Assembly: GCF_029853675.1 (NCBI RefSeq)
Contig: NZ_CP122539.1
Location: forward strand, 1,233,001 to 1,297,000
Length of the DNA: 64,000 nt
Source: Tenacibaculum tangerinum
GTDB taxonomy: Bacteria > Bacteroidota > Bacteroidia > Flavobacteriales > Flavobacteriaceae
Reading direction: 5' to 3'
The notes beneath the pieces are model-generated. The model searched no databases, was not told the origin of the DNA, and saw only the letters and a program-made list of their open reading frames with translations. The position numbers and the translations under genes were made by a program. Shown one piece after another: positions 57,901-64,000 of the stretch (position 1 is its first letter; every line of letters starts with the position of its first letter).

Positions 57901-60900
57901 CAGTCCCGTAGCCTGTGACGATCCTTGTGAAAATACAGCCATTAGTATCGGAGGTACCTCGTGTGCTACCGATGGAAGTGCTACTTACGATGTTACCTTT
58001 ACCGCTACTGCGGGTGCCACAGTAACTGCCTCGGTAGGAACCGTAGGTGCAGGCGTGGTAACCGACATTCCTAGTGGAACCGAGGTAGTCTTAACAGTAA
58101 GCTTCCCAGGGTGTGCAGAAAATACCGTGGTGACTGTACCGAGTGCAGATTGTCCGCTATGTGATTTACCTGTACTGACTGTGGGCGAGATCACCTGTGA
58201 TGCCACTACCTATACTGTGAATTACTTCTCAGATGGAGCTACCATTACCGCTTCGGGGGGTACGGTTGATGCCACTACCAATACCATTACAGGTATTGCC
58301 TTAGGCGATGATATTACCATTACCGCAAGCAATGGCGCTGGATGTGATACCACCATCAGTGTGACAGGTCCTGATACCTGTCCGACAGATTGTGTACAAC
58401 CAGACCTAAGCCTAGGACAAGCCGTATGTGACGGAGTGGGTGCAACAACCTATACCGTAAGCTATACCGAAAATACAGGGGCTACCCTACTGGTGGTAGG
58501 CGGTACCGATAACAACAACGGAACCATTACTGGTAACATCGGTACCAATATGACCGTAACAGCTACCAATGGAAACTGTGAAATCTCACTCGCAGTAACC
58601 AGTCCCGTAGCCTGTGACGATCCTTGTGAAAATACAGCCATTAGTATCGGAGGTACCTCGTGTGCTACCGATGGAAGTGCTACTTACGATGTTACCTTTA
58701 CCGCTACTGCGGGTGCCACAGTAACTGCCTCGGTAGGAACCGTAGGTGCAGGCGTGGTAACCGACATTCCTAGTGGAACCGAAGTCGTACTTACCGTAAG
58801 CTTCCCAGGGTGTGCAGAGAATACCGTGGTGACTGTACCGAGTGCAGATTGTCCGCTATGTGATTTACCTGTACTGACTGTGGGCGAGATCACCTGTGAT
58901 GCCACTACCTATACTGTGAATTACTTCTCAGATGGAGCTACCATTACCGCTTCGGGGGGTACGGTTGATGCCACTACCAATACCATTACAGGTATTGCCT
59001 TAGGCGATGATATTACCATTACCGCAAGCAATGTCGCTGGATGTGATACCACCATCAGTGTGACAGGTCCTGATACCTGTCCGACAGATTGTGTGCAACC
59101 AGACCTAAGCCTAGGACAAGCCGTATGTGACGGAGTGGGTGCAACAACCTATACCGTAAGCTATACCGAAAATACAGGGGCTACCCTACTGGTGGTAGGC
59201 GGTACCGATAACAACAACGGAACCATTACTGGTACCATCGGTACCAATATGACCGTAACCGCTACCAATGGAAACTGTGAACTCTCACTCGCAGTAACCA
59301 GTCCCGTAGCCTGTGACGATCCTTGTGAAAATACAGCCATTAGTATCGGAGGTACCTCGTGTGCTACCGATGGAAGTGCTACTTACGATGTTACCTTTAC
59401 CGCTACTGCGGGTGCCACGGTAACTGCCTCGGTAGGAACCGTAGGTGCAGGCGTGGTAACCGACATTCCTAGTGGAACCGAGGTAGTCTTAACAGTAAGC
59501 TTCCCAGGGTGTGCAGAAAATACCGTGGTGACTGTACCGAGTGCAGATTGTCCGCTATGTGATTTACCTGTACTGACTGTGGGCGAGATCACCTGTGATG
59601 CCACTACCTATACTGTGAATTACTTCTCAGATGGAGCTACCATTACCGCTTCGGGGGGTACGGTTGATGCCACTACCAATACCATTACAGGTATTGCCTT
59701 AGGCGATGATATTACCATTACCGCAAGCAATGGCGCTGGATGTGATACCACCATCAGTGTGACAGGTCCTGATACCTGTCCGACAGATTGTGTGCAACCA
59801 GACCTAAGCCTAGGACAAGCCGTATGTGACGGAGTGGGTGCAACAACCTATACCGTAAGCTATACCGAAAATACAGGGGCTACCCTACTGGTGGTAGGCG
59901 GTACCGATAACAACAACGGAACCATTACTGGTAACATCGGTACCAATATGACCGTAACAGCTACCAATGGAAACTGTGAACTCTCACTCGCAGTAACCAG
60001 TCCCGTAGCCTGTGACGATCCTTGTGAAAATACAGCCATTAGTATCGGAGGTACCTCGTGTGCTACCGATGGAAGTGCTACTTACGATGTTACCTTTACC
60101 GCTACTGCGGGTGCCACAGTAACTGCCTCGGTAGGAACCGTAGGTGCAGGCGTGGTAACCGACATTCCTAGTGGAACCGAGGTAGTCTTAACAGTAAGCT
60201 TCCCAGGGTGTGCAGAAAATACCGTGGTGACTGTACCGAGTGCAGATTGTCCGCTATGTGATTTACCTGTACTGACTGTGGGCGAGATCACCTGTGATGC
60301 CACTACCTATAGTGTGAACTACATTTCAGACGGAGCTACCATTACCGCTTCCGGGGGTACGGTTGATGCCACTACCAATACCATTACAGGTATTGCCTTA
60401 GGCGATGATATTACCATTACCGCAAGCAATGGCGCTGGATGTGATACCACCATCAGTGTGACAGGTCCTGATACCTGTCCGACAGATTGTGTGCAACCAG
60501 ACCTAAGCCTAGGACAAGCCGTATGTGACGGAGTGGGTGCAACAACCTATACCGTAAGCTATACCGAAAATACAGGGGCTACCCTACTGGTGGTAGGCGG
60601 TACCGATAACAACAACGGAACCATTACTGGTAACATCGGTACCAATATGACCGTAACAGCTACCAATGGAAACTGTGAACTCTCACTCGCAGTAACCAGT
60701 CCCGTAGCCTGTGACGATCCTTGTGAAAATACAGCCATTAGTATCGGAGGTACCTCGTGTGCTACCGATGGAAGTGCTACTTACGATGTTACCTTTACCG
60801 CTACTGCGGGTGCCACAGTAACTGCCTCGGTAGGAACCGTAGGTGCAGGCGTGGTAACCGACATTCCTAGTGGAACCGAGGTAGTCTTAACAGTAAGCTT

Positions 60901-63900
60901 CCCAGGGTGTGCAGAGAATACCGTGGTGACTGTACCGAGTGCAGATTGTCCGCTATGTGATTTACCTGTACTGACTGTGGGCGAGATCACCTGTGATGCC
61001 ACTACCTATACTGTGAATTACTTCTCAGATGGAGCTACCATTACCGCTTCGGGGGGTACGGTTGATGCCACTACCAATACCATTACAGGTATTGCCTTAG
61101 GCGATGATATTACCATTACAGCAAGCAATGGCGCTGGATGTGATACCACCATCAGTGTGACAGGTCCTGATACCTGTCCGACAGATTGTGTGCAACCAGA
61201 CCTAAGCCTAGGACAAGCCGTATGTGACGGAGTGGGTGCAACAACCTATACCGTAAGCTATACCGAAAATACAGGGGCTACCCTACTGGTGGTAGGCGGT
61301 ACCGATAACAACAACGGAACCATTACCGGTAACATCGGTACCAATATGACCGTAACAGCTACCAATGGAAACTGTGAACTCTCACTCGCAGTAACCAGTC
61401 CCGTAGCCTGTGACGATCCTTGTGAAAATACAGCCATTAGTATCGGAGGTACCTCGTGTGCTACCGATGGAAGTGCTACTTACGATCTTACCTTTACCGC
61501 TACTGCGGGTGCCACGGTAACTGCCTCGGTAGGAACCGTAAGTGCAGGCGTGGTAACCGACATTCCTAGTGGAACAGACGTAGTCTTAACAGTAAGCTTC
61601 CCAGGGTGTGCAGAAAATACCGTGGTGACTGTACCGAGTGCAGATTGTCCGCTATGCGATTTACCTGTACTGACTGTGGGCGAGATCACCTGTGATGCCA
61701 CTACCTATACTGTGAATTACTTCTCAGATGGAGCTACCATTACCGCTTCCGGGGGTACGGTTGATGCCACTACCAATACCATTACAGGTATTCCCTTAGG
61801 CGATGATATTACCATTACCGCAAGCAATGGCGCTGGATGTGATACCACCATCAGTGTGACAGGTCCTGATACCTGTCCGACAGATTGTGTGCAACCTGAC
61901 CTAAGCCTAGGACAAGCCGTATGTGACGGAGTGGGTGCAACAACCTATACCGTAAGCTATACCGAAAATACAGGGGCTACCCTACTGGTGGTAGGCGGTA
62001 CCGATAACAACAACGGAACCATTACTGGTAACATCGGTACCAATATGACCGTAACAGCTACCAATGGAAACTGTGAACTCTCACTCGCAGTAACCAGTCC
62101 CGTAGCCTGTGACGATCCTTGTGAAAATACAGCCATTAGTATCGGAGGTACCTCGTGTGCTACCGATGGAAGTGCTACTTACGATCTTACCTTTACCGCT
62201 ACTGCGGGTGCCACGGTAACTGCCTCGGTAGGAACCGTAGGTGCAGGCGTGGTAACCGACATTCCTAGTGGAACAGACGTAGTCTTAACAGTAAGCTTCC
62301 CAGGGTGTGCAGAAAATACCGTGGTGACTGTACCGAGTGCAGATTGTCCGCTATGTGATTTACCTGTACTGACTGTGGGCGAGATCACCTGTGATGCCAC
62401 TACCTATACTGTGAATTACTTCTCAGATGGAGCTACCATTACCGCTTCGGGGGGTACGGTTGATGCCACTACCAATACCATTACAGGTATTGCCTTAGGC
62501 GATGATATTACCATTACCGCAAGCAATGGCGCTGGATGTGATACCACCATCAGTGTGACAGGTCCTGATACCTGTCCGACAGATTGTGTGCAACCAGACC
62601 TAAGCCTAGGACAAGCCGTATGTGACGGAGTGGGTGCAACAACCTATACCGTAAGCTATACCGAAAATACAGGGGCTACCCTACTGGTGGTAGGCGGTAC
62701 CGATAATAACAACGGAACCATTACTGGTACCATCGGTACCAATATGACCATAACAGCTACCAATGGAAACTGTGAACTCTCACTCGCAGTAACCAGTCCC
62801 GTAGCCTGTGACGATCCTTGTGAAAATACAGCCATTAGTATCGGAGGTACCTCGTGTGCTACCGATGGAAGCGCTACTTACGATGTTACCTTTACCGCTA
62901 CTGCGGGTGCCACGGTAACTGCCTCGGTAGGAACCGTAGGTGCAGGCGTGGTAACCGGCATTCCTAGTGGAACCGAAGTCGTACTTACCGTAAGCTTCCC
63001 AGGGTGTGCAGAGAATACCGTGGTGACCGTACCGAGTAAAAATTGTAAACGACCTAGCATTAGTTTATTAAAAACTGCAACGTTCAATGATGAAAATGGT
63101 GATGGCATTGCACAGTCTGGTGAAACAATTACTTATAGTTTTGAAGTTATTAATACTGGAAATGTGGCTTTGAATAACATCAGTATCAACGACGATTTAT
63201 TAGGCGGAATAGTGTGTACCATACCTACCTTAAACATAGGAGAAGTTAATACCAGTTGCTCGGCAACCTACAGTATTACCCAAATTGATGTAGATACTGG
63301 AAGTGTTACCAATGCCGCTGTGGTTACGGCTACTGATTCTGATAACAATACCATTAGTGATAATTCTGATGACCCTAATAACCCTACTGATGATGACCCT
63401 GATGCTGATGGTGATCCCGATGACCCAACGGTGTCAACTTTACAACAACAGCCTGCAATAGAGGTTACTAAAACCATGGAGGTATCGGGTGTAAATGTTG
63501 GAGACCTAATTACCTATACAATTAGCGTGGAGAATACAGGAAATATGACACTTGATAATTTGAGCTTAGAAGACACCTTAACAAACGGATTTGGTGATGT
63601 AATCAGCTTAACTACCGAGCCTACATTTGTATATGCTACTCTTGGTAGTCCTGAAGGAACTTTACTACCTAAAGAAATTGCTGAGTACACCGCTACCTTT
63701 GTAATTACACAACAGGCGCTGAATTCTTCTACAGTGTCTAATACTGTGCTTGTTACTGCAGATGCCAATAACGGAGAAATAGTCGAAGACGTCAGCGACG
63801 ACGGAGACGATTTTGATGGAAACACTGTCGATGACCCTACCGAAATAACATTGGGATGTCTTGAGATCTTTAATGAGTTTACTCCTAATGGAGATGGTAT

Positions 63901-64000
63901 TGACGAAACATTTGTGATTAATTGTATCGAACAATACCCAAACAACACGCTAGAAGTATATAACAGATGGGGGAACCTCGTATTTAAAACCAAAGGATAT
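48917..64000 (+). CDS. Second giant T9SS type B surface protein, partial (runs off right edge)
   Basis: Open from ATG 48917 to the window end (5028 codons). The first ~145 residues match giant protein 1: signal HAAAF, then DUF4347 with SHGRSG and YGCEFAKG. Then the proteins differ. Here an IgGFc-binding-like domain (about 178-608; AFVIRDVNYDNVFLIATTDN) is followed by TSP3 blocks of other spacing (NDGIPDNIEAQTT, DSDEDGILDINESF) and beta-sandwich domains. From about residue 1680 it rejoins protein 1: Ig-like part, twelve 233-residue repeats (about 1922-4705), DUF11-like domains and the type B C-terminal domain. By alignment with gene 1 the stop should lie about 141 bases beyond the window. A cognate SprF gene probably follows outside. 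Confidence 0.96.
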   Translation, partial: MENNYTFSIRIFKIAFLYVLLLSLSLHAAAFTSNEPSTSIYVDDALPEAKILTSAPDHTDTTTTHLFSHGRSGALFIEGQWRNPEEIVRWVRKTQLIKGSKHLNIYGCEFAKGEKGKAAVAYLEKELGIAIAASTNITGKDGDWLLETNDSNTNLLQIAYPYNLQLDNVHYLNPVYGPLTYKQYLYLSTPSLTNISVAVTDGAGNPITGSPFTISNSSPTYIDFGDGNTSLPVSVSSAALGSPMTGVGLIATSTDLFYAEYRFANQTGHHGASLSAKGNYALGTNFRWASASNYVLNNNTNNMLSIFATENADVTITGIDPATEITGVTHTGTITVSLNAGQSVIYNIQTANNTAANREGMIGANISSTGKIAVAVGGFNITSVNEINTNTASDMGIDQIVPVDYLGSRHAFVIRDVNYDNVFLIATTDNTEVYLNGSATPLVTLNDGDYVKIDGNNSVNNAMYVETTNPIYALHAITSGNINRQGLVFVPRLNGFASNYIDNIPFSATIGTLNLSASTSRFRVLAYAGATVEYTENSGTPVSLVSPISIPGTSDWIYYNVSPITVGSHYAFSSNSPIQVSSLGSSGFLGFSSYHAGFSNIPIIEKMSDICGATLRVSDGPWSIYSWYLNGVLISGATAQDYVPTTAGDYYAVASDGLVSEQTNTITVLASDLKPDTDGDGVADICDLDDDNDGILDVVESPNVSANGSFETPNIQGYSGPLPSSTGSDGETNWVSGFNSISGWNVTSGNIDIYQDYVNATDGIQTIDLYGNGAHGIIEQTFVVDNAGDPYVFSLDYSSRFVGSQAEVVIDGTVVTTLNLIPSCVNNGDVAGQTLFTCDWQTFEYQGVATGTSVTIVIRSTVTGGGGTGIFVDNILFDLLEDSDNDGIPNSLDLDSDNDGIPDNIEAQTTGNYIAPSGAGGTAQFIDSNNDGLDDNFDAGVIGGGAPNGIGFTPVNTDTLGDEPDYLDTDSDEDGILDINESFVTLPSGTEGTNGLYDNSETADNYSDVNGNAYGGGTFLILDSDNDTNTDGSNAIPLSVDFDYRDASNDECDASISFNIDTDGDNVTDICDIDDDNDGILDVNEGLSISDLNAEIEALPTGSVPSSSTVQNIIATCNVGDGTLFSSSPTMTPFEGSKTIIFHTNYPGYGGVGAGPVGSRLETWSILLNQPINAGETVTISFRGRVKEDGLRNWDAPCNIYIRGGTSFGDETIPVGTSKVLTTSEWTLSEIVYTAPSLTSHFTIYNVATIAQESFVAMDDIRISRDIDSDMDGIVNRLDLDSDNDGIPDNIEAQTTQGYIVPSGAPGAGFADIDSDGLDDNYDADTGSTTTTNSIGLTPVNTDTLGDEPDYLDTDSDEDGILDINESFATLPAGTEGTNGLYDNTETADDYTDVNGNAYGGSAFALLDTDNDTAANGSDASPTITDFDYRDTLIAVDPCDPIASGNTDTDDDGVSDICDLDDDNDGILDLVEIQCSYVDITSTILNIPPNSTNVSGTQDISSALGLPAGTVIVDYSGVRTNSGGALISPIGDMPKFTVSSTHPLRFEFIHGGFIIGGSGRRDNFHPGLSAGEFTFTGSLNTQFVNGYEASTNTYYVEALSGVDFAGDISWESDNILYSFDFEVSSTSNGTPVYFINLCPATDTDGDGIVDFLDLDSDNDGCFDVVESGGLDGNNDGILDDGSTTPPAVVVDGNGQVTNGTGGYNGANGTETVSDVISNVAIAPSPAAVCTGSDITLTATPTGLRVTDFGPTGATTDDTTIPIPAGDYVYRWYDTTAPATTLSTASTLDLTNVTTNGTYAVEVSTNNNTFSADNTGCGLEQTITVTVNPLPTAPTINPINATICAGDDAVFTVSGDSGAVVSYDGAATGTVTLGAGGTATITVPSVSSETTINVTDSTNPITGCSIPLTGVSATVSVIYKPILTVGDMTCDATTYTVNYISDGATITASGGTVDATTNTITGIALGDDITITASNGAGCDTTISVTGPDTCPTDCVQPDLSLGQAVCDGVGATTYTVSYTENTGATLLVVGGTDNNNGTITGNIGTNMTVTATNGNCELSLAVTSPVACDDPCENTAISIGGTSCATDGSATYDVTFTATAGATVTASVGTVGAGVVTDIPSGTEVVLTVSFPGCAENTVVTVPSADCPLCDLPVLTVGEITCDATTYTVNYFSDGATITASGGTVDATTNTITGIALGDDITITASNGVGCDTTISVTGPDTCPTDCVQPDLSLGQAVCDGVGATTYTVSYTENTGATLLVVGGTDNNNGTITGNIGTNMTVTATNGNCELSLAVTSPVACDDPCENTAISIGGTSCATDGSATYDLTFTATAGATVTASVGTVGAGVVTDIPSGTEVVLTVSFPGCAENTVVTVPSADCPLCDLPVLTVGEITCDATTYTVNYISDGATITASGGTVDATTNTITGIALGDDITITASNGAGCDTTISVTGPDTCPTDCVQPDLSLGQAVCDGVGATTYTVSYTENTGATLLVVGGTDNNNGTITGNIGTNMTVTATNGNCELSLAVTSPVACDDPCENTAISIGGTSCATDGSATYDVTFTATAGATVTASAGTVGAGVVTDIPSGTEVVLTVSFPGCAENTVVTVPSADCPLCDLPVLTVGEITCDATTYSITYFSDGATITASGGTVDATTNTITGIALGDDITITASNGAGCDTTISVTGPDTCPTDCVQPDLSLGQAVCDGVGATTYTVSYTENTGATLLVVGGTDNNNGTITGNIGTNMTVTATNGNCELSLAVTSPVACDDPCENTAISIGGTSCATDGSATYDVTFTATAGATVTASVGTVGAGVVTDIPSGTEVVLTVSFPGCAENTVVTVPSADCPLCDLPVLTVGEITCDATTYTVNYFSDGATITASGGTVDATTNTITGIALGDDITITASNVAGCDTTISVTGPDTCPTDCVQPDLSLGQAVCDGVGATTYTVSYTENTGATLLVVGGTDNNNGTITGNIGTNMTVTATNGNCELSLAVTSPVACDDPCENTAISIGGTSCATDGSATYDVTFTATAGATVTASVGTVGAGVVTDIPSGTEVVLTVSFPGCAENTVVTVPSADCPLCDLPVLTVGEITCDATTYTVNYFSDGATITASGGTVDATTNTITGIALGDDITITASNGAGCDTTISVTGPDTCPTDCVQPDLSLGQAVCDGVGATTYTVSYTENTGATLLVVGGTDNNNGTITGNIGTNMTVTATNGNCEISLAVTSPVACDDPCENTAISIGGTSCATDGSATYDVTFTATAGATVTASVGTVGAGVVTDIPSGTEVVLTVSFPGCAENTVVTVPSADCPLCDLPVLTVGEITCDATTYTVNYFSDGATITASGGTVDATTNTITGIALGDDITITASNVAGCDTTISVTGPDTCPTDCVQPDLSLGQAVCDGVGATTYTVSYTENTGATLLVVGGTDNNNGTITGTIGTNMTVTATNGNCELSLAVTSPVACDDPCENTAISIGGTSCATDGSATYDVTFTATAGATVTASVGTVGAGVVTDIPSGTEVVLTVSFPGCAENTVVTVPSADCPLCDLPVLTVGEITCDATTYTVNYFSDGATITASGGTVDATTNTITGIALGDDITITASNGAGCDTTISVTGPDTCPTDCVQPDLSLGQAVCDGVGATTYTVSYTENTGATLLVVGGTDNNNGTITGNIGTNMTVTATNGNCELSLAVTSPVACDDPCENTAISIGGTSCATDGSATYDVTFTATAGATVTASVGTVGAGVVTDIPSGTEVVLTVSFPGCAENTVVTVPSADCPLCDLPVLTVGEITCDATTYSVNYISDGATITASGGTVDATTNTITGIALGDDITITASNGAGCDTTISVTGPDTCPTDCVQPDLSLGQAVCDGVGATTYTVSYTENTGATLLVVGGTDNNNGTITGNIGTNMTVTATNGNCELSLAVTSPVACDDPCENTAISIGGTSCATDGSATYDVTFTATAGATVTASVGTVGAGVVTDIPSGTEVVLTVSFPGCAENTVVTVPSADCPLCDLPVLTVGEITCDATTYTVNYFSDGATITASGGTVDATTNTITGIALGDDITITASNGAGCDTTISVTGPDTCPTDCVQPDLSLGQAVCDGVGATTYTVSYTENTGATLLVVGGTDNNNGTITGNIGTNMTVTATNGNCELSLAVTSPVACDDPCENTAISIGGTSCATDGSATYDLTFTATAGATVTASVGTVSAGVVTDIPSGTDVVLTVSFPGCAENTVVTVPSADCPLCDLPVLTVGEITCDATTYTVNYFSDGATITASGGTVDATTNTITGIPLGDDITITASNGAGCDTTISVTGPDTCPTDCVQPDLSLGQAVCDGVGATTYTVSYTENTGATLLVVGGTDNNNGTITGNIGTNMTVTATNGNCELSLAVTSPVACDDPCENTAISIGGTSCATDGSATYDLTFTATAGATVTASVGTVGAGVVTDIPSGTDVVLTVSFPGCAENTVVTVPSADCPLCDLPVLTVGEITCDATTYTVNYFSDGATITASGGTVDATTNTITGIALGDDITITASNGAGCDTTISVTGPDTCPTDCVQPDLSLGQAVCDGVGATTYTVSYTENTGATLLVVGGTDNNNGTITGTIGTNMTITATNGNCELSLAVTSPVACDDPCENTAISIGGTSCATDGSATYDVTFTATAGATVTASVGTVGAGVVTGIPSGTEVVLTVSFPGCAENTVVTVPSKNCKRPSISLLKTATFNDENGDGIAQSGETITYSFEVINTGNVALNNISINDDLLGGIVCTIPTLNIGEVNTSCSATYSITQIDVDTGSVTNAAVVTATDSDNNTISDNSDDPNNPTDDDPDADGDPDDPTVSTLQQQPAIEVTKTMEVSGVNVGDLITYTISVENTGNMTLDNLSLEDTLTNGFGDVISLTTEPTFVYATLGSPEGTLLPKEIAEYTATFVITQQALNSSTVSNTVLVTADANNGEIVEDVSDDGDDFDGNTVDDPTEITLGCLEIFNEFTPNGDGIDETFVINCIEQYPNNTLEVYNRWGNLVFKTKGY
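54680..63040 (+). repeat. Tandem array of twelve 699-bp units in giant gene 2
   Basis: Same period and phase as the array in gene 1. Units 4-12 correspond in order to units 7-15 of gene 1 by shared rare variants (CEISLAV, GTIGTN, SVNYISDG, VSAGV, IPLGDD, MTITATN). Units 1-2 match gene 1 units 4-5 (SNGVGC, YDLTF). Unit 3 carries a private Val-to-Ala change (TASAGTV). Confidence 0.96.

Noticed and set aside
31222-63108. Minus-strand frames of 73 codons recurring every 699 bases inside both arrays
   Set aside because: They are antisense shadows of the repeat unit. Their conservation follows from conservation of the plus-strand protein, and they have no start signals or domain resemblance.
48917-64000. 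Second giant gene as an assembly duplication of the first
   Set aside because: Heads differ at many bases, the middles are different sequences, and unit order and number differ, so it is a real paralogue. A collapsed or mis-phased array inside either gene cannot be excluded.
1-64000. Prophage, insertion sequence, integrase or toxin-antitoxin genes
   Set aside because: None recognised in any frame; apart from the giant genes and a few accessory genes the content is ordinary flavobacterial chromosome.

Overview
The window is AT-rich chromosomal DNA of a marine gliding member of the Flavobacteriaceae, most like Tenacibaculum or Polaribacter. The evidence is a gldI homologue, promoters of the Bacteroidetes type (TTTG-N20-TAnnTTTG), lack of Shine-Dalgarno sites, and proteins carrying the type IX secretion (T9SS) type B C-terminal domain with a PorP/SprF partner. 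The genus is an inference.

Region 1 (1-24251) is mostly housekeeping. It holds a left-truncated S8 peptidase with a frameshift behind its signal peptide, an HEIGH metallopeptidase lipoprotein, aroC, tRNA-Ser(UGA), and a minus-strand block of PAP2 phosphatase and three peptidyl-prolyl isomerases (including GldI) with an NrnA-like DHH phosphoesterase. Then come ndk, a DUF721 protein, recF, a TPR membrane protein and ribH. A mutL-rhomboid-rhomboid-EEP operon follows. After it are a truncated geranylgeranyl reductase, an Asp/Asn hydroxylase plus PRMT-like methyltransferase pair preceded by a 25-codon ORF, a peptide-binding lipoprotein with a repeat-derived N-terminus, a GNAT acetyltransferase and mtaB.

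Region 2 (24598-45398) is a T9SS adhesin operon. A 5766-residue secreted protein (DUF4347 head, thrombospondin-type-3 calcium repeats, fifteen 233-residue Cys-rich repeats, two DUF11-like domains, type B sorting domain) is followed by a PorP/SprF protein and a TPR-PD40-OmpA protein. The OmpA gene is split exactly at an A-AAA-AAC slippery heptamer. A strong terminator closes the operon.

Region 3 (45399-48059) holds a DUF6438 lipoprotein, an alpha/beta hydrolase, a lytic transglycosylase and a small membrane protein.

Region 4 (48540-64000) is a second giant gene, open to the window edge. It shares with the first gene its leader, its DUF4347 head and its whole 3' half (12 repeat units). Its middle section is different and includes an IgGFc-binding-like domain. 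The two genes look like paralogues with interchangeable centres whose repeat arrays are kept alike by recombination. Together with GldI this suggests surface adhesion or gliding, with the secretion partners encoded beside the cargo.
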